From the NCBI GenBank assembly GCA_963837805.1, contig CAWIOU010000013.1, forward strand, positions 124,001 to 188,000: a stretch of 64,000 nucleotides of DNA. Direction: 5' to 3'. Position numbers and translations under genes: made by a program. Numbering within the stretch: the first letter of the stretch is position 1; each line of letters opens with the position of its first letter. The DNA comes from Bog-756 sp963837805 (GTDB lineage Bacteria > Actinomycetota > Acidimicrobiia > Acidimicrobiales > RAAP-2). This document shows positions 8,300 through 19,243 of this stretch, piece by piece. A model generated the notes under the pieces. That model was not told where the DNA came from, ran no database searches, and saw nothing but the letters and a program-made list of their open reading frames with translations.

Positions 8300-9229
8300 A
8301 TGCTGCCGGCCGTTCACCAGCTCCGGTACTTCCTGGCCGTGGCCGAGGACGGCCAGTTCACCCGGGCCGCCGAGCGCCTGCAGGTGGCCCAACCCTCGGT
8401 GAGCGCCCAGATCCGCCAGCTCGAGAAGCTGCTCGGCACGCCGCTCTTCCATCGCGGCCCCGGCCCGGTCACCCTGACCGACGCCGGCGAAACCTTGCTG
8501 CCGATCGCCCGGCGGGTCGTCGGCGAGCTCGAGTCGATCGAGGACGAGATCTCCGGCCTCGAGAAGCTGCTCCGAGGGCATGTGGCGGTGGGTGCCACGC
8601 CGAGCCTGAGCGCCACATTGCTGCCGAGCGTGCTCGGTCGCTTCCACCGGCTCCATCCGGGCGTGGCCATCAGGGTGTCCGAGCAGGGGTCCCCGCAGCT
8701 GGTCGACGAGCTGCTGGCCGGAACCCTCGACCTGGCCCTGGCCATCGCCCCGGTCCAGTTGCGGGGCCTGGTCAGCGTCGCCCTCGCCGAGGAGGAGTTG
8801 GTGGTGGTCACCACTCCCGACCATCCCCTGGTCGGGCGCCGCTCGGTGACGGTCCCCCAGCTGGCCGAGTACCCGATGGTGATGTTCCGGCCCGGCTACG
8901 ACCTGCGCACCTCGACGTTGGCGTCCTTTGCCGAGCACGGCGTCGAGCCGACGGTGGCCGTCGAGGGCGGCGAGATGGGGAGCGTCCTCGCCCTGGTGGC
9001 GGCTGGACTGGGCGCGGCCGTGGTGCCGGGCATCGTGACCACGGGCGAGACCCGGCTTCGGGTGACCCGTTTCCGCAAACCGCCGCCCACCCGCACGATC
9101 GCCCTGGTCCGCGGGGACGACCGCATTCCGTCGCGGGCCGCGGAGGCACTGGCCACTGCGTTCACCGAAGGGATCACGGCCGCCGGGTGGCCGGGACCGA
9201 TGCCGGAGGGGATGCGGCTCCTCCGCTGA
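8300..9229 (+). CDS. LysR-family transcriptional regulator
   Basis: A 309-residue LysR-type regulator. The N-terminal winged helix-turn-helix reads LRYFLAVAEDGQFTRAAERL then VAQPSVSAQIRQLEKLLG, followed by FHR. The rest is the two-lobed periplasmic-binding-like effector domain (VAVGATPSLSATLLP, later VAAGLGAAVVPG). It is transcribed divergently from the succinate dehydrogenase operon, which suggests it senses a carbon or redox metabolite and controls sdh, itself or both. It is followed after 64 bases by the MoxR ATPase gene on the same strand. Confidence 0.92.
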   Translation: MLPAVHQLRYFLAVAEDGQFTRAAERLQVAQPSVSAQIRQLEKLLGTPLFHRGPGPVTLTDAGETLLPIARRVVGELESIEDEISGLEKLLRGHVAVGATPSLSATLLPSVLGRFHRLHPGVAIRVSEQGSPQLVDELLAGTLDLALAIAPVQLRGLVSVALAEEELVVVTTPDHPLVGRRSVTVPQLAEYPMVMFRPGYDLRTSTLASFAEHGVEPTVAVEGGEMGSVLALVAAGLGAAVVPGIVTTGETRLRVTRFRKPPPTRTIALVRGDDRIPSRAAEALATAFTEGITAAGWPGPMPEGMRLLR

Positions 9230-9293
9230 GCCCGTTGGCATGGCCCAGGGGGTCGACGCATCACCGGACGATTTCCCCGCGTAGGCTCGGCCC

Positions 9294-10802
9294 ATGACCC
9301 TGCCGGACCCCGCTGATGCCACCGATGACCGCCCGCTTGCCGATCCCTCGTACCGGCTGACCCCCCCTCCTGAGATCACCACCCTGGGCCGTCTCCGCGA
9401 ATCGGGATGGCGCTCCATCCCGGTGGCCGAGGAGATCCGGCGGAACGCCTCCCGGCGCATCGCCGCCGGCGAACCCCTGGTCACCGGGGTGCTCGGGTTC
9501 GAGGACAGTGTCCTCCCCCAGCTCGAGAACGCCGTGCTGGCCGGACACGACGTGATCCTGCTGGGCGAGCGGGGCCAGGCCAAGACGCGGATCATCCGCT
9601 CCCTGGTCGGACTGCTCGACGAGTGGCTGCCCATCGTGGCCCACTCGGAGATCAACGACGATCCCTACCATCCCGTCTCCCGGTTCGCCAAGGATCTTCT
9701 GGCCGAGACGGGCGACGACCTCCCGGTGTCGTGGGTGCACCGCAGCGACCGCTACGGCGAGAAGCTGGCCACCCCCGACACCTCCATCGCCGACCTCATC
9801 GGCGAAGTCGACCCGATCAGGGTGGCCGAGGGCCGGTACCTGTCCGACGAGCTGACCATCCACTACGGCCTGGTGCCCCGGCTCAACCGTGGCATCTTCG
9901 CGGTCAACGAGCTCCCCGATCTGGCCGAACGGATCCAGGTCGGCCTGCTGAACGTGCTCGAGGAGCGCGATGTGCAGATCCGCGGTCACCGGGTCCGCCT
10001 GCCGCTCGACATCATGTTGCTGGCCACCGCCAACCCGGAGGACTACACCAACCGGGGCCGGATCATCACCCCGCTGAAGGACCGCTTCGGCGCCCAGATC
10101 CGCACCCACTACCCGCCCGACGCGGCCACCGAGCTGCGCATCGCCGAGGCGGAGGCCGAACTTCCGGGGCGCAGCGGGTCCGACACTCGATCCGGGGCGG
10201 CCGACGCCGGGGTACGCGTCGAGGTGCCCGACTTCATGGCCGAGGTGGTGGCCGAGCTCAGTCAGCTGGCCCGGGAGAGCCCCCATCTCAACCAGCGCTC
10301 GGGGGTGTCGGTCCGCCTCACCATCGCCAACTACGAGACCCTGGTGGCCAACGCCACCCGCCGGGCCCTCCGCAACGGCGAGAGCGAGGCCGTGCCTCGG
10401 GTCTCCGACCTCCAGGCCCTGGTCTCGTCGACCCAGGGCAAGGTGGAGATCGAGTCCCTGGAGGAGGGCCGCGAGCAGGTCCTCCTGGCCCAGCTGGTCT
10501 CGGCCGCTGTCCTCCTGGTCTTCCGCCGCCGGGTGGTGCTGGCCGAGCCCCAGCAGGTGGTCGGGGCGTTCACCACCGACACCGTCGTCCACGCCGGCGA
10601 CGACCTGCCGGCGTCGGCCTACGCCACGACGCTGGCCCAGATGCCGGCCCTCTCCGCCCCGGTCCTGGCCCTGACCGGAGGATCCGAGGATCCCGGACTG
10701 GTCGCCAGTGCCGTGGAGTTCCTCCTGGAGGGACTGCACCTCACCAAACGACTCAACAAGGAGGCCGCTGGGCCGCGGGCCACGTATCGGGGCCGGGGAT
10801 GA
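9294..10802 (+). CDS. MoxR-type AAA+ ATPase (magnesium-chelatase ChlI-like)
   Basis: A 502-residue AAA+ ATPase. Walker A is GERGQAKT, the Walker B strand is GIFAVNELPDL, sensor 1 is ATANPEDYTN, and an arginine-finger-like segment follows at TPLKDRFG. The Walker B acid pair reads N-E rather than D-E. The gene overlaps the downstream VWA gene by ATGA. Together they form the common pair in which a MoxR or BchI-like ATPase works with a MIDAS-containing VWA partner as a chaperone or metal-insertion machine. The client is not indicated by the neighbourhood. Confidence 0.88.
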   Translation: MTLPDPADATDDRPLADPSYRLTPPPEITTLGRLRESGWRSIPVAEEIRRNASRRIAAGEPLVTGVLGFEDSVLPQLENAVLAGHDVILLGERGQAKTRIIRSLVGLLDEWLPIVAHSEINDDPYHPVSRFAKDLLAETGDDLPVSWVHRSDRYGEKLATPDTSIADLIGEVDPIRVAEGRYLSDELTIHYGLVPRLNRGIFAVNELPDLAERIQVGLLNVLEERDVQIRGHRVRLPLDIMLLATANPEDYTNRGRIITPLKDRFGAQIRTHYPPDAATELRIAEAEAELPGRSGSDTRSGAADAGVRVEVPDFMAEVVAELSQLARESPHLNQRSGVSVRLTIANYETLVANATRRALRNGESEAVPRVSDLQALVSSTQGKVEIESLEEGREQVLLAQLVSAAVLLVFRRRVVLAEPQQVVGAFTTDTVVHAGDDLPASAYATTLAQMPALSAPVLALTGGSEDPGLVASAVEFLLEGLHLTKRLNKEAAGPRATYRGRG

Positions 10803-12832
10803 CCTGGCGGTTCGACTACCGCCGCTGGGACGGAACCCAGGATTCGCTCATCGACGACACCGACTCGGTCCTGTCCCAGCTGACCGACGACCTGTTGGCC
10901 AACGGCGACCTGCACGAGGCGCTGCAGCGGATGCTCAACCGGGGATGGCGGACCCCCGACGGCGAACAGGTGCAGGGGTTGCGCGACCTGCTCGACCAGC
11001 TCCGGCTCGAGCGGGAGGAACAGCTCGACCGGGGTGATCTGGGCGGCGCCTATCGCGAGGTCGCCGAGGAGCTCCAGCAGGTCCTGTCCGAGGAGCGCAT
11101 CGGCATCGAACAGCTCGAGTCCGACGCCCGCGACTCCGGGGACCAGCGTCGTCAGGAGGTCACCGACGAGGTGGCCGCGGAACGGCGGATGCAGCTGGAT
11201 CTGCTCCCGAGCGACCTGGCCGGCATGGTGCGCGGCCTCCAGAGCTACGAGTTCGTGTCCTCCGAGGCGCGTCAGCATTTCGAGGATCTCGTCGAGCGGC
11301 TCCGCGAAGAGGTGGCCCGGACCTACTTCGAACAGATGTCCGAGGCGCTCGCCAATCCCGATCCTGCGGCGCTGGCCCACATGCGGGAGGCGTTCGATGC
11401 CCTCAACCGGATGATCGAGCAACGGGAGGCGGGCGAGGAGATCGATCCGTCGTTCGAGTCGTTCATGGAGCAATTCGGTGACCTGTTTCCGGGCAATCCG
11501 GCCGACCTCGACGAGCTCTTGGAGCAGCTGGCGGCGCGGATGGCCGCGGCCCAGGCCATGTGGAACTCGATGTCACCCGAACAACGCGCTCAGCTCCAAG
11601 GCCTGGCCGAGTCGTTGCTCGAGGATCTCGATCTCCGTTGGCAGGTGGACCGGTTGGCCGGCAACCTGCAGCGGGCGTTCCCGGGGGCGGGTTGGGAGCA
11701 GCGCTTCCGGTTCAGCGGCGACGAACCCATGGGGATGGGGGAGGGCACCGACGCCGCCGGGCGCTTGCGGGACCTGGACGAGCTCGAGGACTTCCTCCGG
11801 TCGGCCAACTCACCGGCGTCCCTCAGCGAGGTCGACCTGGACAAGGTCAGGCAGCACCTGGGCGACGACGCCGCCCGGTCACTCGACCGCCTGTCCAAGT
11901 TGGCCAAGCAGCTGGCCGATGCCGGGCTCATCGATCAACGCGAGGGCCGCTTCGAGCTGACCCCGAAGGGCATCCGTCGAATCGGCCAACAGGCGCTCTC
12001 CGACTTGTTCGACCAGTTGAACAAGGACCGGGTCGGCAATCACCGCACCACCTTCACGGGCACGGGTCACGACCGCGAGGAGACGACCAAGCCGTACCAG
12101 TTCGGCGATCCCTTCAACCTGGACCTGTCCCGCACCGTGCACAATGCGGTGCGCAGGGCGGGGAGCGGGGTTCCGGTCCGCCTTTCCCCCAACGACTTCG
12201 AGGTCATCGAGACCGAGTCCCTGACCCGCTCGGCCACCGTCCTCCTCCTCGACCTCTCCCTCTCGATGCCGATGCGCGACAATTTCGTGCCGGCCAAGAA
12301 GATGGCCATGGCTCTCCATACGCTGATCTCGACGCGCTTCCCGCGTGACTACCTGGGCCTGGTCGGGTTCTCGGAGGTGGCCCGGGTCATCGAGCCCGAG
12401 GACCTGCCCACCGTCAGCTGGGACTACGTCTACGGGACCAACCTGCAGCACGGGCTGATCCTGGCCCGCAAGATGCTGGCCCATCAGCAGGGGACCAAGC
12501 AGATCATCCTGGTCACCGACGGGGAGCCCACCGCCCATGTGATCCCCTACGAGGGGGGTGTCGGCTACGACGTGTACTTCAACTATCCGCCGGTTCCCGA
12601 AACGCTGGAGGTGACGCTGGCCGAGGTCATGCGCTGCACCCGGGCGCGGATCACCATCAACACCTTCCTCCTCGATCCCGACCGCGGGCTCCAGGGATTC
12701 ATCGAACAGCTGTCCCGGATCAACCACGGTCGCACCTTTGCCACCTCGCCCGACGAGCTGGGCGACTATGTGCTGGTCGACTTCCTGGCCCACAAGACGA
12801 CCCTTCGCAGCCGGGGGCGTCGAGCCGGCTGA
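10799..12832 (+). CDS. VWA-domain protein partnered with the MoxR ATPase
   Basis: A 677-residue protein. The first two thirds are a long, charged, largely helical region (many Glu/Gln/Leu, possible coiled coil). The C-terminal von Willebrand A domain begins at about residue 478 with the MIDAS motif DLSLS. It also has the expected threonine loop (YGTNLQHGL) and the second acidic loop VTDGEPTAH. The ATG at 10799 overlaps the stop of the ATPase gene. No signal peptide or transmembrane segment is seen, so the pair should act in the cytoplasm. The MIDAS residues appear intact. Confidence 0.88.
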   Translation: MTWRFDYRRWDGTQDSLIDDTDSVLSQLTDDLLANGDLHEALQRMLNRGWRTPDGEQVQGLRDLLDQLRLEREEQLDRGDLGGAYREVAEELQQVLSEERIGIEQLESDARDSGDQRRQEVTDEVAAERRMQLDLLPSDLAGMVRGLQSYEFVSSEARQHFEDLVERLREEVARTYFEQMSEALANPDPAALAHMREAFDALNRMIEQREAGEEIDPSFESFMEQFGDLFPGNPADLDELLEQLAARMAAAQAMWNSMSPEQRAQLQGLAESLLEDLDLRWQVDRLAGNLQRAFPGAGWEQRFRFSGDEPMGMGEGTDAAGRLRDLDELEDFLRSANSPASLSEVDLDKVRQHLGDDAARSLDRLSKLAKQLADAGLIDQREGRFELTPKGIRRIGQQALSDLFDQLNKDRVGNHRTTFTGTGHDREETTKPYQFGDPFNLDLSRTVHNAVRRAGSGVPVRLSPNDFEVIETESLTRSATVLLLDLSLSMPMRDNFVPAKKMAMALHTLISTRFPRDYLGLVGFSEVARVIEPEDLPTVSWDYVYGTNLQHGLILARKMLAHQQGTKQIILVTDGEPTAHVIPYEGGVGYDVYFNYPPVPETLEVTLAEVMRCTRARITINTFLLDPDRGLQGFIEQLSRINHGRTFATSPDELGDYVLVDFLAHKTTLRSRGRRAG

Positions 12833-13034
12833 GGTGCTTCCGGGGCGTATCCGCCCACGGCCCCGGCGACCGCTGGTCGGCCGCCATCTCCTGGTGAAGG
12901 AGCGCGTTCACGCCGGGATCCAGCGGCGGAGCGGCGGTCCGAGGTGCTTGCGATCCGCTTCACAAGCAGCTTTTTCTTGCGTTTCCCTCCCCGATAGTGA
13001 AAGATGACATATCTGTAGTTACATCCGTGCTATG

Positions 13035-13052
13035 CGATTTCGTCCGAAATCG
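13035..13052. promoter_or_regulatory. Palindromic operator candidate upstream of whiB
   Basis: CGATTTCG and CGAAATCG form perfect 8-bp arms separated by TC, lying 29 bases before the whiB start codon. The 120 bases around it are unusually AT-rich for this chromosome, as expected of a promoter. It does not match the known BldD or LexA consensus. The bound protein is unknown. Confidence 0.5.
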
Positions 13053-13080
13053 TGTGGATGACTGGGAGGGAGACCTGTCA

Positions 13081-13362
13081 ATGGACATGGTGTCATTGAT
13101 GTACGGGCCCCAAGAGCGCAGCTGGCAGACCAAGGCCAACTGCATGGGGGTGGACCCCGATCTGTTCTTCCCCGAGCGCGGGGCTTCCACCCGTGAGGCC
13201 AAGGAAGTGTGCCGGGGTTGCGTCGTTCGCGAGGACTGCCTCGAATACGCCCTGGCCAACGGCGAGAAGTTCGGGATCTGGGGGGGACTGTCCGAGCGCG
13301 AGCGCCGGCGGCTCCGGCGGCAACGGGCCATGCAGCGCCGGGCCGTGGGGAGCGCTTCCTGA
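13081..13362 (+). CDS. WhiB-family iron-sulfur transcriptional regulator
   Basis: A 93-residue WhiB-like protein expected to bind a [4Fe-4S] cluster through four cysteines: Cys in KANCMG, then VCRGC and REDC (C-x2-C-x5-C). These are followed by the G-[IV]-W-G-G turn (GIWGG) and a basic AT-hook-like tail (SERERRRLRRQR). WhiB proteins act with the primary sigma factor and sense redox or developmental state. The start at 13081 is preceded by GGGAGGG ten bases upstream. A second WhiB gene lies 1 kb away on the other strand. Confidence 0.92.
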   Translation: MDMVSLMYGPQERSWQTKANCMGVDPDLFFPERGASTREAKEVCRGCVVREDCLEYALANGEKFGIWGGLSERERRRLRRQRAMQRRAVGSAS

Positions 13363-13388
13363 TCTGACCGCGGGCGACCGGGCATCGG

Positions 13389-14294
13389 CTACGACGCTGT
13401 CCGGAGCCGCCCTTCGATGGTCCGGTCTGCGTCCAGGTCGAGTTCCGGCCAACGCCGGTGGGGAATCTGCTCGAGGGCGGCGGCCGGGATCAGTCCGACC
13501 AGTTCAGCCCGGAGGACCGAGCAGCCCATCGACTGGGCGCCGTCTGCCACCGCGTCGTAGACGGCGGCCACCGACGTGGTGGCGGGCTCGGTGAGGTTGC
13601 AGCTGACCTGGGCGCCCCCGTCGACCGGGAGTCCCAGGCTGCGTACGCTCGGGCTCCGGAGGCCGGCGGCCAGCGAACGGGCCACCGACAGTGCTCGGGC
13701 CGGTCCTCCATCCGGGCCCTCCCCGGCCGGGGCGGCGATCCAGATGTTGTAGGCGATGAGCACGGCCCGGGCTCCGACCGCCATGCTCCCCGCCGTCGGG
13801 TGGGGCTCCGGTGGTCCGGTGTCCGGCTTGAGCGGGTGGAAGGCGGTTCGGCGGATGTCGGGGAGCGAGCGTTCCGGTCCGTAGAGGAAGCAGGGCACTT
13901 CCAATTCGCTCCCGGCCCAGTGGGCGAACCGGTCCCTCGCTCCGACCACGGGGGACCAGCGTTCGTCGGTCCACCGACCCGCGCCGTCGGGCGAGGAGTT
14001 GGGGCTCGGAAGGGGAACGAACGGCACCACGTCGGCCGCGCCGAGCCGGGGATGGATCCCGACGTGGTCACGCAGATCGATGTGGGCCACCGCAGAGGCG
14101 ACCACGCGCCGGGCTGCGTCCTCGACCGACTCCAGTGGACCGCCGAGTGTCACGACCGAACGGTGGTGCTCCGGGTCGGAATGGACATCCAGTACCGCGG
14201 GTCCGCCCGCCTGACGCACCGCGTCAATGGTGGCCTGGTCCTTGCCCTCGCTGATGTTGACGACGCATTCCGCCAGTGATCCGCCCTCGACCAC
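13389..14294 (-). CDS. Glutamate formimidoyltransferase
   Basis: A 301-residue protein matching the formiminotransferase domain family: CVVNISEGKDQATIDAVRQA at the N-terminus, then DVHSDPEHHRSVVTLGG, and a central HIDLRDHVGIHPRLGAADVV with conserved His and Arg. It transfers the formimino (or formyl) group between glutamate and tetrahydrofolate in histidine breakdown or folate repair. The cyclodeaminase half of the bifunctional animal enzyme is absent. No hut genes adjoin it, so a folate-salvage role is as likely as histidine degradation. The start codon is GTG. Confidence 0.88.
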   Translation of the reverse strand: MVEGGSLAECVVNISEGKDQATIDAVRQAGGPAVLDVHSDPEHHRSVVTLGGPLESVEDAARRVVASAVAHIDLRDHVGIHPRLGAADVVPFVPLPSPNSSPDGAGRWTDERWSPVVGARDRFAHWAGSELEVPCFLYGPERSLPDIRRTAFHPLKPDTGPPEPHPTAGSMAVGARAVLIAYNIWIAAPAGEGPDGGPARALSVARSLAAGLRSPSVRSLGLPVDGGAQVSCNLTEPATTSVAAVYDAVADGAQSMGCSVLRAELVGLIPAAALEQIPHRRWPELDLDADRTIEGRLRTAS

Positions 14295-14316
14295 GGCAGC
14301 TGCCGCCGGTCAGCGA

Positions 14317-14559
14317 TCAGACGGAAACGGCGTGGCCGATCCGGCGACGACGGAGCATCCGACGGCGCTCACGTTCCGACTTGCCGCCCCACACGCCGTG
14401 ATCGACTCGCTCGTCGAGTGCGTATTCGAGGCACTGCTCGGCCACCGGGCATTCGGCACAGATTCGCTGAGCCGCCTGGACACCAACACCGTCACTCGGA
14501 AAGAAAATGGTGGGGGACAGGTCTCTGCATTTCCCCACGCTCATCCATTCCGTATCCAT
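14317..14559 (-). CDS. WhiB-family iron-sulfur transcriptional regulator (second copy)
   Basis: An 80-residue WhiB protein with the four expected cysteines (KCRD, then ICAEC and AEQC), the GVWGG turn and a basic tail (SERERRRMLRRRR). It is distinct in sequence from the copy at 13081, so the two are paralogues of different subfamilies, not a recent duplication. A GGAGGG sequence sits just before the ATG. The gene is divergent from the HtrA protease gene, which suggests a shared control region. Confidence 0.9.
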   Translation of the reverse strand: MDTEWMSVGKCRDLSPTIFFPSDGVGVQAAQRICAECPVAEQCLEYALDERVDHGVWGGKSERERRRMLRRRRIGHAVSV

Positions 14560-14654
14560 GGTCCCTCCATCGGACTCGAGGAGGCTGCGGTGGGTCTCGA
14601 TCGGGGTGTGTGCGAACCCAGTTGCCGTCGCCTTCCGTTACGCAACTAGTGTCG

Positions 14655-14673
14655 CATTTCGGGCTGGCCAGTA

Positions 14674-14683
<10 letters not shown>
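14655..14683. promoter_or_regulatory. Interrupted dyad between whiB and htrA
   Basis: CATTTCG (14655-14661) and CGAAATG (14677-14683) are inverted copies separated by 15 bases and overlap the GTG start of the protease. The half-site resembles ATTTCG/CGAAAT in the palindrome before the other whiB gene. A common regulator for both whiB loci is a speculative inference. Confidence 0.35.
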
Positions 14684-16239
<1,556 letters not shown>

Positions 16240-16276
16240 GATGCAGGCTGCCGCGACACCAGGAGGAACCACTGCC

Positions 16277-16636
16277 ATGACCCCGGTCACCGACGAACAG
16301 ACTCTGCCCGAGGAGGGTGAGGAGCCCCTGCCGCCGGTGGGTCATGTCCGGGTCGTGTACCTCGGCCCGGTCGCACCCCACTGGGAGGTCCGCTCGGACT
16401 ACGGCGACCCCGCCCTCATCGAAGAGTTCCGGCGCCGCACCATGGCCCGCCTGGTCCTCCTGCCGCCCCACGATCCTCAGTACCGTCGCAACCGCGAGCG
16501 GGTCATCCGTGACGCCGAGCGGGAGAACATCCTCCTCGAATGGGACCTGGGCGTGCCCGAGGAGGAAGAGGCGGTGGCCGAGTCACCCGAACAGGCGCCC
16601 GATCTCGACCCACCGACGCCCGCCGTCGACGGCTGA
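16277..16636 (+). CDS. Small acidic hypothetical protein downstream of htrA
   Basis: A 119-residue protein. It has a short acidic N-terminus, a central segment (VRVVYLGPVAPHWEVRSDYG) containing the stretch EEFRRRTMARLVLLPPHDPQ, and a Glu/Pro-rich tail. No cysteine motif, signal peptide or transmembrane segment is visible. The ATG at 16277 was chosen for the AGGAGG seven to twelve bases upstream. It begins 37 bases after the protease stop and could be cotranscribed with it. I do not recognise the family. Confidence 0.65.
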   Translation: MTPVTDEQTLPEEGEEPLPPVGHVRVVYLGPVAPHWEVRSDYGDPALIEEFRRRTMARLVLLPPHDPQYRRNRERVIRDAERENILLEWDLGVPEEEEAVAESPEQAPDLDPPTPAVDG

Positions 16637-16665
16637 GCCGGCCCCCGGACGGGCGATCGAGGGGT

Positions 16666-17913
16666 TCAGTCCTCGGCAGGAGTGTCGAGCTCGGGAAGGC
16701 TGATCCGTTCCAACCACAGCCCGGGAGCGTCCACCTCTGACGGTGTCGGAAGATTGCGGGCCGAGGACCACAGCCGGGCCAGGCTGTCTTCGCCTGCCCG
16801 CTCGACGACACCGGCGATGAACGACCGTCCCCGGTCGACCTGGGCCTGGTCGAGGTCGAGGCCGAACAGCGCCCCGGCCGCCTCCTCGCCCTTGCCGCGC
16901 TCGGTGCGTCGCCGGTACCACGCCTCGGTCAGCTGGGAATGGGATCCGACCAGCTTCTGTCCCACCAGGTCGGCAACGTGGTCGGCGTAGGCGTCGATGA
17001 CCACGGCGAGGGCGGTGAGCTGATCGGACGAGCGGCGCGAATCGGGTGTCAACAGGCCTCCGAGGAGGGCTTCGGGGTCGTCGAACATCCCCTGCAGCGA
17101 CTCGAGGTCCATGCCGCCGGCGCCCTCGGGCCCACCGAGGCTGCCGAATCGTCCGGCCAGATCCTGCTGGGCCGTTGCCGAGGACTCGGCCAGGGCCAGG
17201 AGCAGTTCCTCCATCCGGCCCCTGATGGCCGGACGGGTCAACACGGAATTGGAGGCCAGCTCACGTGCACACACCCATACCAGGGCCTCCTCCTCGGGAA
17301 GGCTCCAGTCCTCGGCGAACGAAGCGATGTTCGAGGTGACCAGCAACAGTTCGTCCGACGGTGCCCAGGGGACGGCCAGGGGATACTGGCCCAGCGCCCG
17401 CTGGGAAAGATGGCCGACCACCGACCCCACCTGCAACCCGAAGAACATCGGCCCGATGGCCGTCGCCCACTGGCCGAGCAGGCTCCCGATCCCACCCATC
17501 GGGTCATCGCCCTCGAACGGGTCGGGCGAAAGCTGGTCGGGGTCAGGGGGAGTGGGGGGTGCGGTCCCCCGGGCCGGAACCATGGCCGACAGGATCGGTC
17601 GCCACGACTCGAGGGCGCGCACCGTCCAGTCACCCCGGCCCACCGGGATACAGGTCAGCCGGCGCCCATCGGGTGACACCGGCATACCGGTGGCCTCGAT
17701 GACATTGAGCTCCGCCACCCGTGACAGTTGCTCGAGGCGGATCCGCTGGATCGGCTCGACGTTGGGCTCGGCCTCGCCGCCGGTGGCCACGTTGAGAGCG
17801 AACGACCGGGTCATCTCCCACTGGTCGGGGGCATTGGTGCCGAGCATGTTCATCAGGTCACCGAGCAGTGATTGGAACGGGTTTCCCGAGTCCCCGGTGT
17901 CAGGCGGTGCCAT
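16666..17913 (-). CDS. DUF2342 zincin-like protein lacking the zinc-binding motif
   Basis: A 415-residue protein matching the actinobacterial DUF2342 (Rv3195-like) family, whose characterised-looking members are annotated zinc metalloproteases. The hallmark GLQVGSVVGHLSQRALGQY is present. At the position of the HExxH helix this protein reads W-V-C-A-R-E-L-A-S, so both histidines are replaced. The later E-G-H-A third-ligand position reads D-A-Y-A. It is therefore predicted to be catalytically inactive. It sits directly downstream of an HtrA-PDZ gene on the same strand (9-base gap). The family, not the activity, is the secure part. Confidence 0.8.
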   Translation of the reverse strand: MAPPDTGDSGNPFQSLLGDLMNMLGTNAPDQWEMTRSFALNVATGGEAEPNVEPIQRIRLEQLSRVAELNVIEATGMPVSPDGRRLTCIPVGRGDWTVRALESWRPILSAMVPARGTAPPTPPDPDQLSPDPFEGDDPMGGIGSLLGQWATAIGPMFFGLQVGSVVGHLSQRALGQYPLAVPWAPSDELLLVTSNIASFAEDWSLPEEEALVWVCARELASNSVLTRPAIRGRMEELLLALAESSATAQQDLAGRFGSLGGPEGAGGMDLESLQGMFDDPEALLGGLLTPDSRRSSDQLTALAVVIDAYADHVADLVGQKLVGSHSQLTEAWYRRRTERGKGEEAAGALFGLDLDQAQVDRGRSFIAGVVERAGEDSLARLWSSARNLPTPSEVDAPGLWLERISLPELDTPAED

Positions 17914-17922
17914 GGGGCCATG

Positions 17923-19243
17923 CTACGGCGAGGAACCCGACCTCTGTGCACCGCCGTCCTGGTCGGCGAGGACCACCGGGACCGTGGCGATGGTGGTGCC
18001 GCGCTCGAACGACAGGGCCAGATCCGTCCCCGGCGGGTCGGGATAGAGCCGCGTCTGGAGCTCGGCGGCCGAATGGACGGGATACCCGTCGATGCCGGTA
18101 ATGACGTCTCCGGGTTGGAGCCCGGCCGTTGCCGCCGGACTCCCGAAGTCGACGGTGTCCACCCGGGCGCCGTCACTGACCGATGTCGATGTCATCAGGG
18201 CACTGTCGGATGCCGTCGTGGCCGTGTCGGCGTCGCGCACCTTCATGCCCATCCATCCGTGGTCCACAGTCCCCGACGCCACCAATTGGCAGGGCGACTC
18301 CGAGCACGAGCTCGGAAGGCAGGAAGACTCCGGTCGTCGAAGCCCCCTTCCCCCTGGTCATCTCCAGGATGCCGGCCACGTGGCCGTTGCCGTCGAGAAG
18401 TGGGCAACCGAGGTCGTCGTGGGCGAGCGGGGTCCTGACCGTCGTGGCCGAGAAGGACGTCGTCTGCGCATCGAGATCCGCCGCCTGTCCCGACGAGACC
18501 ACCGCGCCGGCGTAGACCAGGGACGAGGGGAGCGCATGTGATTTCCGGCCGGGCCTGAGTGTCGAGGCGATGGCGATGCTTCCGACGGAGAGATCACCGT
18601 TGTCGAATATGGCCGCCGGCAGGTCGTCGTCGATCCGAAGCACGGCAACCCCGGACCGCTGGTCGATCCCGACCACTGTCGCCGGCTGGCGGGTCCCGTC
18701 CGGCTCGACGGCCGTGATCGACCGGGCCCCGGAGAGCACCGGTGCAGGGGTGACGATGATGCCACCGGACTCCACCACCACCCCGGTTGTCGACGAGACA
18801 CCGGTGCGCCGATGGATCCGCAGGAGAACCGTCGAGGGCCGCACTGAGTCCACCATTGCCGCGATGGCCCCGGCGGCGTCGGTCCGGCCCAGCCCCGGGT
18901 CGGTGGTCGGGGATCCCACCAGCGCGGCCAGCCCCGCCGGGTTGCTCGGATTGTGCTGGTCGGTGCCGTTGGCCACCATGATCATCCCCGCGGCCACCAG
19001 CGCCACCACCAGGCAGGCGGTGGCCCCGCCGACGATCCGCGGACCGCTCCGGGCCTGGTTGGAGGGTTGAGCGGTGGCCATACCGGCCGGTTCCGGGACG
19101 ATGAAGTGTTGACCCGACTCGGAGGGATGCCGCCACAGACGATCGTCGGGAGGGATCCAGCCGCGCAGGCCGCCGCCGTCCGGTTCCTCGCCCCAACCGT
19201 CATCGGGATCGCGATCCGGGCCGCCCTCGTCCTCTTCGCTCAC
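17923..19243 (-). pseudogene. HtrA-PDZ family pseudoprotease, interrupted by a one-base frameshift
   Basis: Reading from GTG 19243: an acidic cytoplasmic tail, one transmembrane helix (GGATACLVVALVAAGMIMVA), a trypsin-like fold and a C-terminal PDZ (FGSPAATAGLQPGDVITGIDG). The frame breaks at a CCC run at 18292-18294. Removing one base joins SELVLGVA to QLVASGTVDHGWMGMKV, the normal linker into the PDZ. Independently, the triad is gone: the His position reads TPAPVLSG, the Asp position RSGVAVLRID, and the GNSGGP site DDLGCP. So it was probably a non-proteolytic HtrA relative even before the frame break, which may be a sequencing indel. Confidence 0.75.

Noticed and set aside
9407..12832. A 1141-codon forward frame covering both the MoxR ATPase and the VWA gene
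   Set aside because: Its first 460 codons are an out-of-frame reading of the ATPase gene. Only the VWA part from 10799 is real.
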